The notes under the pieces: generated by a model | The model's input: the letters and a program-made list of their open reading frames with translations, nothing else | Told to the model about the DNA's origin: nothing | Database searches by the model: none | Part shown: piece after piece, positions 1 through 8,738 of the stretch | How the letters are laid out: the number at the start of each line of letters is the position of its first letter | Position numbering within the stretch: position 1 is the first letter of the stretch | Translations under genes and position numbers: made by a program | Assembly (NCBI GenBank): GCA_938008575.1 | Contig: CALLKB010000063.1 | Span: 1-14,207 of the forward strand | Direction: 5' to 3' | DNA: 14,207 nucleotides | Origin: an uncultured Cytophagaceae bacterium | GTDB lineage: Bacteria > Bacteroidota > Bacteroidia > Cytophagales > Spirosomataceae

Positions 1-539
1 TAACTGACCGTTGGTTAGGTGGTATGTTGACAAACTTCGCGACTGTACGTAAGTCCATCAAGAAAATGTCAAGCATCGACAAGATGTTAAAAGACGAAGT
101 TATTGTTAAAACCCTTGCGAAACGTGAGCGTTTAATGATGACTCGTGAGGAGGAGAAATTAAAGCGTGTGTTAGGTGGTATCACCGACTTGACTCGTCTA
201 CCAGCGGCATTGTTCGTGATTGACGTGAAGCGTGAGCACATCGCTGTATCTGAAGCTAAGAAATTGGGTATCCCAGTTTTCGCTATGTGTGATACAAACT
301 CTAATCCTGAATTAGTAGACTTCCCTATCCCTGCTAATGATGATGCGTACAAATCAATCGCTATTATCGTTAAAGCAATCAGCAAAGCAATCGAAGAAGG
401 TTTATCTGAGCGTAAGCAAGATAAAGACGATGCGCGTATCGCTGAAGAGGAAGAAGCAAAACGTGCGGTAGACGCAACAGATGCTCAAGAAGCTGCTAAG
501 GTAGCCGCTAAGTACGAAAAAGAAGCAGAACAAGAATAA
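1..539 (+). CDS. rpsB: 30S ribosomal protein S2, 3' part
   Basis: This is the C-terminal part of small-subunit ribosomal protein S2, which sits on the back of the 30S head-body junction. The reading frame is already open at base 3, so the start lies upstream; roughly the first 100 residues are missing compared with typical S2 proteins. The first visible residues, [12 protein letters not shown], match the S2 signature, and [36 protein letters not shown] and [11 protein letters not shown] are classic S2 segments. The last 40 or so residues are a Glu/Lys/Ala-rich charged tail, a variable extension in this family. The codons look highly biased (many CGT for Arg and ATC for Ile), as expected for an abundant protein. 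tsf follows 14 bases later, the widespread rpsB-tsf operon. Confidence 0.98.
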   Translation, partial: TDRWLGGMLTNFATVRKSIKKMSSIDKMLKDEVIVKTLAKRERLMMTREEEKLKRVLGGITDLTRLPAALFVIDVKREHIAVSEAKKLGIPVFAMCDTNSNPELVDFPIPANDDAYKSIAIIVKAISKAIEEGLSERKQDKDDARIAEEEEAKRAVDATDAQEAAKVAAKYEKEAEQE

Positions 540-553
540 ACAATATTCATATT

Positions 554-1387
554 ATGTCAATTACAGCCGCAGACGTTAATAAATTACGCCAAATGACTGG
601 CGCTGGGATGATGGATTGCAAGAAAGCTTTGACTGAAGCCAATGGTGACTTCGAAGCTGCAGTCGATATCCTTCGCAAAGCAGGTCAAAAAGTAGCAGCA
701 AAACGCGCTGACAACGAAACCAACGAAGGTGTCGTGTTAATCGCAATGAACGCAGATCACTCAAACGGTAAATTAATTGCCCTTGCTTGTGAAACTGAGC
801 CCGTTTCTAAAGTTGATGCATTCAATGATTTAGCTAAAAACATCTTAGATGCTGCCGTGAAATCTCACGCTCCATCTGCACATGATTTATTAGCTGAGCC
901 TCTAGCTGATGGCCGTTCTGTAGAAGGACACATCATCGAGCTTACAGGTAAAATTGGCGAGAAAATCACTTTAGCTGCATACGAGAATATCTCAGCGGAA
1001 AAAGTTGTTTCTTACATCCACTCTAACAACAAAATCGGTGTTTTAGTAGCATTCGAAAATGTTCAAGGATTTGATGTAGCTGAAGTAGGTAAGGACATCG
1101 CGATGCAAATCACTGCGATGAAACCAGTTGCTTTAGACAAAGACGGCGTTGATGCTGAAACGATCGAGCGTGAAATCGAGATCGGAAAAGATCAAGCTCG
1201 TCAAGAAGGCAAGCCAGAAGCTATGTTAGAAAAAATCGCTGTAGGTAAATTAGAGAAGTTCTACAAAGAGCAAACTTTATTGAACCAACAGTTCGTTAAG
1301 GATTCTTCGATCACGATTCGTCAATATGTTGAGTCGGCTCAAAAAGGATTAACAATCGCTTCTTTCAAGCGTATTGCCTTAGTCTAA
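554..1387 (+). CDS. tsf: Translation elongation factor Ts
   Basis: EF-Ts is the cytoplasmic guanine-nucleotide exchange factor that releases GDP from EF-Tu. The protein has 277 residues, near the family norm. The N-terminal UBA-like domain carries the signature DVNKLRQMTGAGMMDCKKAL at residues 7-26. The core follows, and the C-terminal segment (FVKDSSITIRQYVE, about residue 246 on) is well conserved. The second signature is unusual: where most EF-Ts proteins read TDFV, this one reads TEPV at residues 81-84, changing both the Asp and the Phe that contact EF-Tu in the E. coli complex. The ATG start at 554 puts the first signature at the usual distance. There is no Shine-Dalgarno sequence, as usual in Bacteroidota. 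It is co-transcribed with rpsB and ends at a terminator. Confidence 0.98.
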   Translation: MSITAADVNKLRQMTGAGMMDCKKALTEANGDFEAAVDILRKAGQKVAAKRADNETNEGVVLIAMNADHSNGKLIALACETEPVSKVDAFNDLAKNILDAAVKSHAPSAHDLLAEPLADGRSVEGHIIELTGKIGEKITLAAYENISAEKVVSYIHSNNKIGVLVAFENVQGFDVAEVGKDIAMQITAMKPVALDKDGVDAETIEREIEIGKDQARQEGKPEAMLEKIAVGKLEKFYKEQTLLNQQFVKDSSITIRQYVESAQKGLTIASFKRIALV

Positions 1388-1403
1388 TCCCTAATTAAGT
1401 TTT

Positions 1404-1435
1404 AAAAAGGTCAGCCCAACAGCTGGCCTTTTTTT
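1404..1435 (+). terminator. Intrinsic terminator after tsf
   Basis: A 12-base-pair stem (1404-1415 with 1422-1433, one G-T wobble) with a six-base loop CCAACA runs into seven T residues. It lies 16 bases after the tsf stop. It should end the rpsB-tsf transcript and separate it from murD. Confidence 0.9.
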
Positions 1436-1470
1436 GTTGGCTAAATTATTCCCACATGCCCCTTCCCCAC

Positions 1471-1501
1471 TTGAATTAATCGGGACAATTTTCTAAATTG
1501 T
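1471..1501 (+). promoter_or_regulatory. Possible promoter for murD operon
   Basis: TTG at 1471-1473 and TAAATTG at 1494-1500 are separated by 20 bases. They loosely resemble the Bacteroidota -33 (TTTG) and -7 (TAnnTTTG) boxes, but the second box is one base out of register with the consensus. A promoter is expected here because the tsf terminator lies just upstream and murD starts at 1544. The exact boxes are a weak inference. Confidence 0.3.
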
Positions 1502-1543
1502 GGTAAAATTTAGTTTTAACATTTTCGAACAAAATAAGCTGCA

Positions 1544-2875
1544 ATGGCCCAGATTGTGATATTAGGTGGAGGTGAAAGTGGTGTAGGCGCTGCCTTATTA
1601 GCGCAAGCCCAAGGACATCAAGTCTTTCTCTCCGACCAAGGAGAACTCAAGGCCGCTTATCAATCGGAATTAAGCCAACATCAAATACCCTTCGAGTCAG
1701 GCCAACATACCCTCGAGCGTATTTTGCAAGCCGATGAAATTATCATCAGCCCGGGTATTCCCGAAAAATCAGACATCGTTCAAGCGATCAAAAAACAAGG
1801 AATATCCCTCGTTTCTGAAATCGAATATGCTGCACGCTATACCGACGCAAAAATTATAGCCATTACCGGTAGTAATGGAAAAACAACGACTACCCTCCTC
1901 ACCTATCACCTGCTTAAAGAAGCCGGATACCATGTAGGTCTGGCTGGGAACATTGGTCAAAGTTTTGCCAAACAAGTATTGGAAAAGGCCTTCGACTGGT
2001 ATGTCTTGGAAATTTCCAGCTTCCAACTTGATCGTTGCTTTCAATTTGCGCCCGATATTGCCGTATTGGTTAACATTACCCCCGATCACCTCGATCGCTA
2101 CGAATATAAATTTGAAAACTACATCCACTCCAAGTTCCGTATTTTCCAAAATGCGAAAGCTGCAACAACTTGCATCTATTGGGGTGATGATGAAGTAATC
2201 CAACAATACAAGAACTTAATTCCTGCCAGCACGCAGAAACAAGAGATTCATTTTGCACCAGCTACAGGAAGCGCGACCATCACCGAACAAGAAATTATTT
2301 TCGAAGCAGGTCGTATCCAACGCGCATCAGCGCCGATTCAAGGCCCTCACAATGCCATGAACATGTCGGCGGCTATTCTCGCGGCTACAGCAGCCGGAGT
2401 CAGCTGGGAATCCATTATCCAACACCTACCCACATTCCAGAATGCACCGCATCGCCTAGAACCTTGCGGAGAATGGAAAGGTGTACGTTTCATCAATGAT
2501 TCGAAGGCAACGAATGTAGACGCTGTTTACTATGCCTTAAACAGCTTTAATCAGCCTATCATCTTGATCATTGGAGGTGTGGACAAAGGCAATGAATACA
2601 AGGTCTTAGATACGCTCGTGAAAGAGAAAGTAAAAGGCATGATTTGCCTGGGGACAGATAATAGCAAATTAGAAAATCATTTTGGGCAAATGCTTGCGCA
2701 TTTTACCCAAACCGACAAACTTGAAACAGCCGTTCAACAAGCCATGGATTGGGCTAAAGAAGGGGACATTGTTCTCCTTTCTCCCGCTTGTGCAAGTTTC
2801 GACTTATTCAAAAATTACGAAGACCGCGGTGACCAATTCAAGGCTACTGTCAAAAAATTGACCCATGGAAGCTAA
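1544..2875 (+). CDS. murD: UDP-MurNAc-L-alanine--D-glutamate ligase
   Basis: MurD is the cytoplasmic ATP-dependent ligase that adds D-glutamate to UDP-N-acetylmuramoyl-L-alanine in peptidoglycan precursor synthesis. The protein has 443 residues, the normal size. An N-terminal Rossmann-like UDP-binding domain opens with ILGGGESGVG (6-15). The central ATPase domain has the P-loop GSNGKTTTT (109-117), EISSFQL (156-162) and NITPDHLDR (177-185). Lys197, in IHSKFRIF, lines up with the carbamylated lysine of E. coli MurD. The C-terminal domain has HRLE (303-306), NDSKATN (318-324) and LSPACASFD (412-420). All key motifs are intact. It is the first gene of the murD-ftsA block, and its last 11 bases overlap the ftsW start, suggesting translational coupling. 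Confidence 0.98.
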   Translation: MAQIVILGGGESGVGAALLAQAQGHQVFLSDQGELKAAYQSELSQHQIPFESGQHTLERILQADEIIISPGIPEKSDIVQAIKKQGISLVSEIEYAARYTDAKIIAITGSNGKTTTTLLTYHLLKEAGYHVGLAGNIGQSFAKQVLEKAFDWYVLEISSFQLDRCFQFAPDIAVLVNITPDHLDRYEYKFENYIHSKFRIFQNAKAATTCIYWGDDEVIQQYKNLIPASTQKQEIHFAPATGSATITEQEIIFEAGRIQRASAPIQGPHNAMNMSAAILAATAAGVSWESIIQHLPTFQNAPHRLEPCGEWKGVRFINDSKATNVDAVYYALNSFNQPIILIIGGVDKGNEYKVLDTLVKEKVKGMICLGTDNSKLENHFGQMLAHFTQTDKLETAVQQAMDWAKEGDIVLLSPACASFDLFKNYEDRGDQFKATVKKLTHGS

Positions 2876-4034
2876 AATAACGAAATACCTCAAAGAACAC
2901 TTGGTGGGCGATTACCAAATCTGGTTCATCGTCCTACTTTTGAACATCTTCGGATTGTTGATTCAGTTTTCAACGAAAAGTCGGATGACCATGAGTGGAC
3001 CCTTTGAGCCCTTAACTTCCATCATCAAAACCATTGCAATCCTGATAGCATCGTTCTACCTGATGTCATGGATATCGCGTCAGAATTACATCAAAATCAC
3101 CCGATTTAGCAATATTTTCCTCTTCCTCTCTTGGGGCCTTATCTTATTTGCCTATTTCTTCGGAGAAAGTAAAGGGGGCGCCAGTCGGTGGATTAACCTG
3201 GGTTTTGTGTCGTTTATGCCTTCGGATATGGCGAAATTGTGCCTGACAGCTAGTTTGGCGAAGATCTTTTCGACCCGACAAGCCGACCAAAGTCAATACA
3301 ACATTGCGACGGCTATCGTGATTCTGATCTTGATTGGAGTTACTTGTTTCTTAATCATGTTGTCAAATTTCTCGACAAGTATCTTGATTTTCATGACGAG
3401 TATCGTCTTGATGTTTTTTGGTCGGGTACCCATCAAATACATCAGCGGCATCGTAGGCATTGTAGCTTTTGTCGCAGTCATGGTGGTTTCCTTGGGAATA
3501 GGCCAACGGGCCGCAACGGTTCGTTCTCGTATTGCTACCTTCATCACGCGTGTCAGCGAACACGATAAATCGAAGTTGAAGGAGATGAATAAGAGCGATG
3601 AAAACTACCAAATCAACTTAAGTAAATATGCGATTTCCACGGGTGCTCTAATTCCCAAAGGACCCGGAAATAGCCAATATCGTTATCTTTTATCACAAGC
3701 TGAATCCGATTTCATTTACGCGATTATCCTGGAAGAATACGGACTTTTTATGGGAATCCTCATCCCACTGTTTTTCCTCTGGTTTATGTGGCGAGGTTCA
3801 TCCGTGATTCGATACAGTGGCAAACCCCTCGGCGGATTGCTTTCAGCAGGATTAACCTTTTCGATTGTTATTCAGGCCTTCATTAATATGTTGGTTGCCG
3901 TAGGTGCAGGACCGGTAACGGGCCAACCTTTGCCCATGATTTCCGCGGGTGGAACTTCATTGGTATTTACAGCGATCAGCATTGGACTTATTTTATCCAT
4001 CAGCCGCGACAAGGAAATGGAAACTAAAATTTAA
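2865..4034 (+). CDS. ftsW: SEDS septal peptidoglycan polymerase FtsW
   Basis: FtsW is the polytopic inner-membrane glycosyltransferase that polymerises lipid II at the division septum together with a class B penicillin-binding protein. The protein has 389 residues with many hydrophobic segments. Family hallmarks are GGASRWINLG (104-113), MPSDMAKL (118-125, where many relatives have PSE), AESDFIYAIILEEYG (279-293) and GPVTGQPLPMISAGGTS (349-365). Asp282, in the SDFIYA motif, corresponds to the catalytic aspartate of SEDS proteins. Its position between murD and murG favours FtsW over the elongation paralogue RodA. The ATG at 2865 lies inside the end of murD and gives a short cytoplasmic N-terminus before the first membrane segment. 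Confidence 0.96.
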   Translation: MEAKITKYLKEHLVGDYQIWFIVLLLNIFGLLIQFSTKSRMTMSGPFEPLTSIIKTIAILIASFYLMSWISRQNYIKITRFSNIFLFLSWGLILFAYFFGESKGGASRWINLGFVSFMPSDMAKLCLTASLAKIFSTRQADQSQYNIATAIVILILIGVTCFLIMLSNFSTSILIFMTSIVLMFFGRVPIKYISGIVGIVAFVAVMVVSLGIGQRAATVRSRIATFITRVSEHDKSKLKEMNKSDENYQINLSKYAISTGALIPKGPGNSQYRYLLSQAESDFIYAIILEEYGLFMGILIPLFFLWFMWRGSSVIRYSGKPLGGLLSAGLTFSIVIQAFINMLVAVGAGPVTGQPLPMISAGGTSLVFTAISIGLILSISRDKEMETKI

Positions 4035-4039
4035 TTACT

Positions 4040-5146
4040 TTGAGTATCAAACGTGTTATTATTTCAGGAGGAGGAACAGGAGGTCACATCTACCCGGCTA
4101 TCGCCATTGCATCTGCTTTAAAAGAAATTGATCCAGAGATCGAATTCCTATTCGTAGGTGCCGAAGGCAAAATGGAAATGGAAAAAGTTCCCAAAGCCGG
4201 TTTCAAGATTATCGGCCTACCGATCGTCGGCATAAACCGCGCACATCTCCTGAAAAATCTATTATTTCCTGTAAAATTGGTCAAAAGCCTTTTTAAAGCA
4301 TTCCAAATATTAGCCGATTTCAAACCCGATGTTGCTATTGGCGTAGGCGGTTATGCCTCTGGACCAATGTTATTAGCCGCTTGGACCAAAGGAGTTCCAT
4401 TTTATATCCAAGAGCAAAATTCCTATGCGGGAATTACCAATAAGGCCTTGAGCTCAAAAGCCAAGCAAATATTTGTTGCCTATCCGGGCATGGAGAAATT
4501 TTTCAGCCCATCTAAATTAATCCTTTCGGGTAATCCAGTTCGGAAAGATTTAATCGATATATCTGGAAAGAAAGCGGCGGCGGCTAAGTTATTTGGCTTA
4601 TCCCCCGACAAACCTACCATCTTGATTATAGGCGGTAGTCAAGGCGCGCGAAGCATCAATCAAGCGATTTTACATGGATTAGAGGCATTGGCTAATGCAA
4701 ATGTGCAAATCGTTTGGCAAACAGGCGTAAGTTTTGAGTCGGAGGCCAAAGCAGCCTGCGAGAAATTCCCAGCCTTGCCGTCATATGTCTCGGCATTTAT
4801 TTACGAAATGGATTTGGCGTATGCCATGGCCGACTTAGTTGTATCTCGTGCGGGAGCTTTATCCGTTTCTGAAATTTGTTTGGCAGGAAAACCGAGTGTT
4901 TTGGTCCCATTCCCGAATGCGGCAGAAGACCACCAAACGGAAAATGCGAAAAGTCTCGTGCAAGAAAATGCAGCCATTTTAGTGCTGGATTCCCAAGCGA
5001 AGGAAAACCTAGTTCCTACCGCGCTTAAAACATTAGCAGACAAAAACCTTTTAGCTACCCTAGCTGAAAATAGTTTTGGTATGGGAAAACCCAAGGCAGC
5101 CCAAGAAATTGCAGAAACCATTCTAAAGAATTCCACATGCGCATAG
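4040..5146 (+). CDS. murG: Lipid II synthase MurG (TTG start)
   Basis: MurG is the GT28-family glycosyltransferase on the inner face of the membrane that transfers GlcNAc from UDP-GlcNAc to lipid I, making lipid II. The protein has 368 residues. Visible motifs are the G-loop GGGTGGHIYPA (10-20), GVGGYASGP (101-109), QEQNSYAG (124-131), GNPVRKD (164-170), GGSQGARSIN (198-207), SRAGALSVSE (269-278) and AAEDHQTENA (294-303). The start is TTG at 4040: an in-frame stop lies at 4025-4027, there is no ATG before the G-loop, and MSIKRVIISGGG is the expected N-terminus. It begins 5 bases after the ftsW stop and overlaps the murC start by 10 bases. Confidence 0.97.
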   Translation: MSIKRVIISGGGTGGHIYPAIAIASALKEIDPEIEFLFVGAEGKMEMEKVPKAGFKIIGLPIVGINRAHLLKNLLFPVKLVKSLFKAFQILADFKPDVAIGVGGYASGPMLLAAWTKGVPFYIQEQNSYAGITNKALSSKAKQIFVAYPGMEKFFSPSKLILSGNPVRKDLIDISGKKAAAAKLFGLSPDKPTILIIGGSQGARSINQAILHGLEALANANVQIVWQTGVSFESEAKAACEKFPALPSYVSAFIYEMDLAYAMADLVVSRAGALSVSEICLAGKPSVLVPFPNAAEDHQTENAKSLVQENAAILVLDSQAKENLVPTALKTLADKNLLATLAENSFGMGKPKAAQEIAETILKNSTCA

Positions 5147-6516
5147 ATATCAAATTAGCTGAGCTGAAACAAGTGTACTTTTTAGGAATTGGCGGGATTG
5201 GTATGTCGGCGCTCGCGCGTTGGTTCCTGCAAAATGGATTTCCGGTGGCTGGCTATGATAAAACAGAAAGCCCACTCACAAAAACGCTTGTCGAGGAAGG
5301 AATGGACATCCATTACAGTGATGATGTTTCTTTGATTCCCTCCATTTGTTTAGAAAACCCAGCGGCTTGCTTATTCATATACACGCCTGCAATTCCTGCT
5401 GATCACATCGAGAAAAACTATTTGTTGGGCCAAGGAATTACCTTATGGAAACGTTCGCAGATTCTCGGATGGATGACCGAACAAATCCCAACACTCGCGG
5501 TCGCAGGAACGCATGGAAAAACGACTACATCTTCTCTTTTGACGCATTTATTGGTTCATGCGAATAAAAATGTCACGGCCTTTTTAGGGGGGATTACCCA
5601 AAACTATGGGACAAATTTCATCCCGAATCACGGGCCAGAAAATATTGTTTCTGTCGTAGAAGCTGACGAATATGATCGTTCCTTTTTAACCTTGTATCCA
5701 CAAGCAGCTGTTGTTACTTCAACCGATGCGGATCATTTGGATATTTATGGAGCGGCAGAACAAGTGTTGGAATCATTCCAATTATTTGTTGACCAAATTA
5801 AACCCGAAGGCTTTTTCATTCAAAAAGCGGGACTAAATTTGAAAGGCCCTGCGGATTCTAAGACTTTTGGAATCGAGCAAGGTGACTATCAAGCACAAAA
5901 CATTCGCATTGAAAATCACCGCATGGTATTTGATATGCTTTATCCCGGCGGAAGCATCAGCGATATTCCGATGCGCATTCCTGGATTTCATAACATTGAA
6001 AATGCCTTGGCTGCGGCAGCATTGGCTATGTACCACGGACTTACCCCTGATGAGGTAAAAGCGGGTATCGCGAGCTTTAAAGGTGTCAAACGCCGCTTTG
6101 AGTACCACGTGGAAACGCCTGAACATGTGCTGATCGACGACTATGCACACCATCCTACGGAAATTACGGCTTGTTTGAAATCGGTGAAGGCTTTGTATCC
6201 CAACGAAAAATTGGTCGCCGTTTTTCAACCTCACTTATTTTCGAGAACCCGTGACTTTTTAGCCGACTTTGGCGAAAGCCTAGGATTGGCAGACGAAATC
6301 TATTTGTTGGACATATATCCGGCTAGAGAATTACCGATTCCAGGCATTGATTCGAATTTATTATTGGAAAAAATTCCAAGCCAAAACAAGCAAGTAATTA
6401 GCAAATCAGCGTTTATTGAGCGCATGAAACTCGACAAGCCTAAACTTTTGGTGACAATGGGAGCCGGAGATATCGACTTGCTTTTGAATGATTTAAAAAT
6501 GGCCGTAACTTCGTAG
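5137..6516 (+). CDS. murC: UDP-MurNAc--L-alanine ligase
   Basis: MurC is the cytoplasmic ATP-dependent ligase that attaches L-alanine to UDP-N-acetylmuramate, the first amino acid of the stem peptide. The protein has 459 residues, the usual length. The UDP-binding domain starts with LGIGGIGMSALA (16-27). The ATPase domain has AGTHGKTTT (123-131), EADEYDRSFL (175-184) and DADHLDIYG (197-205). The C-terminal domain has IDDYAHHPTEI (333-343), QPHLFSRT (364-371), DIYPARE (392-398) and MGAGDID (441-447). The GTHGKTT loop and DDYAHHPTE distinguish MurC from MurD, MurE and MurF. The ATG overlaps the last codons of murG, and ftsQ begins 11 bases after its stop. Confidence 0.98.
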   Translation: MRIDIKLAELKQVYFLGIGGIGMSALARWFLQNGFPVAGYDKTESPLTKTLVEEGMDIHYSDDVSLIPSICLENPAACLFIYTPAIPADHIEKNYLLGQGITLWKRSQILGWMTEQIPTLAVAGTHGKTTTSSLLTHLLVHANKNVTAFLGGITQNYGTNFIPNHGPENIVSVVEADEYDRSFLTLYPQAAVVTSTDADHLDIYGAAEQVLESFQLFVDQIKPEGFFIQKAGLNLKGPADSKTFGIEQGDYQAQNIRIENHRMVFDMLYPGGSISDIPMRIPGFHNIENALAAAALAMYHGLTPDEVKAGIASFKGVKRRFEYHVETPEHVLIDDYAHHPTEITACLKSVKALYPNEKLVAVFQPHLFSRTRDFLADFGESLGLADEIYLLDIYPARELPIPGIDSNLLLEKIPSQNKQVISKSAFIERMKLDKPKLLVTMGAGDIDLLLNDLKMAVTS

Positions 6517-6527
6517 GATATTTTACC

Positions 6528-7316
6528 ATGAGTCAGAAAATTCGAATTGATTTCGCGCGTGTCAAAAAGCTAATCACCCTGGTGATATTAGCTGGCTTGG
6601 CTATAGGCGCAATTATATTCGCCGAGATGCATTACCGGGAAATCAAATGTACCGGAATCGTTATTAAATTAGACACAGAGAATGAACGCCCACTTTTAAG
6701 CAAGCAGGACATCAACGTCATGGTCACGAATCAGGGAACTGATTATTTCGTCGACAAGCCCTTAGATGAAATTTCCTTACATAAAATCGAACAGCGCGTG
6801 AAGAAAATTCCGCTCGTTAAATCTTGTGAGGCGCATCACGATTTCAGTGGGAAAATTATTGTTTCTGTCAAAGAATATCGCCCCATTGCACGTATTCTAC
6901 ATTTTACGTCGGGTGAGTCGAATTACAAGGATCAATATGTCACGCATGAGGGGAAATTCATTGGGACAAGTTCTTTGTTTACGCCGCGCGTGCTGATTGC
7001 TTCGGGCCCCTTTTTTACGGGCAAACGCAAAGACTTATTGGACGAAAGAGGCAAGACCTTAATACCCTTATTTGAATTCATCAATAACGATGATTTCTGG
7101 CGCGCGCAAATTACGCAAGTGATTGTGGCAGCAGATGGCGGAGTTGTATTAATTCCAGCTATGGGGCAAACGTATATAGACTTTGGTTTACCCATTAAAA
7201 TTGAGACCAAATTCAAAAAATTAGCCTTGTTTTACAAGAAAATCATTCCCAATAAAGGTTGGAATACTTACCATTGGGTACACCTGAAATATAAGAATCA
7301 GGTAATTTGTGATTAA
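6528..7316 (+). CDS. ftsQ: Cell division protein FtsQ/DivIB
   Basis: FtsQ is a single-pass membrane protein of the divisome that links early cytoplasmic and late periplasmic division proteins. The protein has 262 residues: a short basic cytoplasmic N-terminus (KIRIDFARVKK), one membrane segment at about residues 15-33, a POTRA-like region at about 37-116 ending in IIVSVKEYRPIARI, then a beta domain with YVTHEGKFIGTS (137-148) and RVLIASGP (154-161). Sequence conservation in FtsQ is low, so the call rests on this layout and on the murC-ftsQ-ftsA gene order, which is standard. Nothing looks truncated. Confidence 0.93.
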   Translation: MSQKIRIDFARVKKLITLVILAGLAIGAIIFAEMHYREIKCTGIVIKLDTENERPLLSKQDINVMVTNQGTDYFVDKPLDEISLHKIEQRVKKIPLVKSCEAHHDFSGKIIVSVKEYRPIARILHFTSGESNYKDQYVTHEGKFIGTSSLFTPRVLIASGPFFTGKRKDLLDERGKTLIPLFEFINNDDFWRAQITQVIVAADGGVVLIPAMGQTYIDFGLPIKIETKFKKLALFYKKIIPNKGWNTYHWVHLKYKNQVICD

Positions 7317-7370
7317 TTGCCTAATTTTATATTTTAGTAGAATTCAACATAATTATAGTTCTTATTTTAT

Positions 7371-8699
7371 ATGCGAAACGATTTAATCATAGGTCTAGAT
7401 ATTGGTAGTTCATCGGTACGTGCTGTAGCCGGAAAGCAAACAGCAAATGGAACTTTGGAAATTGTCGCTACTGGATCTTCAAATACCTCCGGATACATTT
7501 TAAACGGAGAAATCGTTAACATCAATAAGACCTCAACGGCCATTGCTGATGCCATTAATCAAATTGCACAAGCATTACCTGGCAAGTCCAAAGAATATTA
7601 TTTTTCTTCGAATCTCTCAGGAAGTCACATCAAGGTTACTCCTTTCACGATCTCGAAAACGCGCAAAAACGCATCCGATCCGGTAACGGTTAAGGATATT
7701 GTCGATATTACCGAAGAAGCTAAAAAGAACGTCGCGGAGAAAAATCCCTGCGTTTTACATACCCTTCCAATCGGATTTAAAGTTGGGAATTTACCAGAAA
7801 CCCTAGAACCGATTGGCCAAATTGGCGCTACGATTCAAGGCAATTTCATGGTCATCACTGCCCAACTGGATAAATTTGAACTGTTTAGCCGTACCTTGAA
7901 ATCAGCGGAATCAGATCATATCAAAGGTGGAAATTTATATTTCAGCCCATTAGCTAGTTCTAGTTCCGTATTAAATGCCGATGAGAAACAACAAGGTGTT
8001 GTTTTAGTAGACATCGGTAGTGGTACAACAGAAATTAGCATCTACCAAAACAAACGTTTGAAACATGCAACGGTGTTAAACTGGGGTGGAGATCGCATTA
8101 CAGAAGATTTACGCATCGGATTAGATGTTACCTCAGAACATGCAGAAGCATTGAAAACGCGCTTCGGAACAGCAGTACATCGTCTAATCGACTTAAATGA
8201 AGTGGTTTTAATTCCGGGTATTGCGGGGAGAAAACCAACGCCTATTTCAGTAAAAAACGTTGCGATCATCATTGAGGAGCGCATGAAGGAATTGGCAGCG
8301 ATCGTGATGGCTGAAATTCAAAAAACGACACAAGCGCAATTACTACGTGGCGGAATTGTAATTTGTGGTGGAGGAGCTCAGCTTCCAGACCTTGATGATT
8401 TGTTCCAAAAAGTAACAGGCCTAGAAACACGCATTGGTCTACCAGATGCAACGGCTGCTTTTGGACTTACAACCGACATTAAAGACCCAGCATTTGCCAC
8501 ATCCATTGGATTGGTGCAAGTATATTTTGATCAAATCAATGCTGCAGAGGAAAGCAATGAGGAGGTTCCTAACATTCCTTCGTCTCAGCCAAGTCAGCCC
8601 GACAAAACGAAGCCTAAACCTCCGAGCATCAAGGATATCTTTGGCCGTTTAGTTGACTCCCTTGTAGGTACCGAAGGAGATGATGGCGGAAGCTACTAA
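7371..8699 (+). CDS. ftsA: Cell division protein FtsA
   Basis: FtsA is the actin-like ATPase that tethers FtsZ filaments to the inner membrane. The protein has 442 residues. Actin-fold phosphate and adenosine motifs are visible: IGLDIGSSSVRAVAG (7-21), VLVDIGSGTTEISIY (211-225) and GGIVICGGGAQLPD (327-340). IPGIAGRKPTPIS (281-293) is a typical FtsA segment. A Ser/Pro/Lys-rich linker at about 395-418 leads to a probable amphipathic membrane-targeting helix, SIKDIFGRLVDSLV (419-432), followed by a short acidic, Gly-rich end. It follows ftsQ after a 54-base A/T-rich gap in which I see no convincing promoter. ftsZ, the usual next gene, is absent; a terminator follows instead. Confidence 0.97.
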   Translation: MRNDLIIGLDIGSSSVRAVAGKQTANGTLEIVATGSSNTSGYILNGEIVNINKTSTAIADAINQIAQALPGKSKEYYFSSNLSGSHIKVTPFTISKTRKNASDPVTVKDIVDITEEAKKNVAEKNPCVLHTLPIGFKVGNLPETLEPIGQIGATIQGNFMVITAQLDKFELFSRTLKSAESDHIKGGNLYFSPLASSSSVLNADEKQQGVVLVDIGSGTTEISIYQNKRLKHATVLNWGGDRITEDLRIGLDVTSEHAEALKTRFGTAVHRLIDLNEVVLIPGIAGRKPTPISVKNVAIIIEERMKELAAIVMAEIQKTTQAQLLRGGIVICGGGAQLPDLDDLFQKVTGLETRIGLPDATAAFGLTTDIKDPAFATSIGLVQVYFDQINAAEESNEEVPNIPSSQPSQPDKTKPKPPSIKDIFGRLVDSLVGTEGDDGGSY

Positions 8700-8707
8700 T
8701 CAACATA

Positions 8708-8737
8708 AAAAAAGGCGCTACGAATAGCGCCTTTTTT
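8708..8737. terminator. Bidirectional terminator, ftsA / helicase
   Basis: A GC-rich inverted repeat, GGCGCTA (8714-8720) and TAGCGCC (8725-8731), with loop CGAA is flanked by an A-run on the left and a T-run on the right. It therefore gives a hairpin plus U-tract on both strands. It lies between the convergent ftsA and helicase genes, ending just before the helicase stop codon at 8739-8741. Confidence 0.9.
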
Positions 8738-8738
8738 G

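Noticed and set aside
1769..2206. 145-residue open frame on the minus strand inside murD
   Set aside because: It is antisense to the conserved MurD ATPase region, resembles no family I know, and is explained by the codon pattern of murD.
4801..5136. 111-residue open frame on the minus strand inside murG
   Set aside because: It is a mirror of the conserved C-terminal half of MurG; there is no sign of independent coding.
5833..6234. 133-residue open frame on the minus strand inside murC
   Set aside because: It overlaps intact MurC coding sequence with all motifs and has no recognisable domain or promoter.
7317..7370. Possible promoter or riboswitch before ftsA
   Set aside because: The 54-base gap is simply A/T-rich; no box pair with proper spacing or stable structure is visible.
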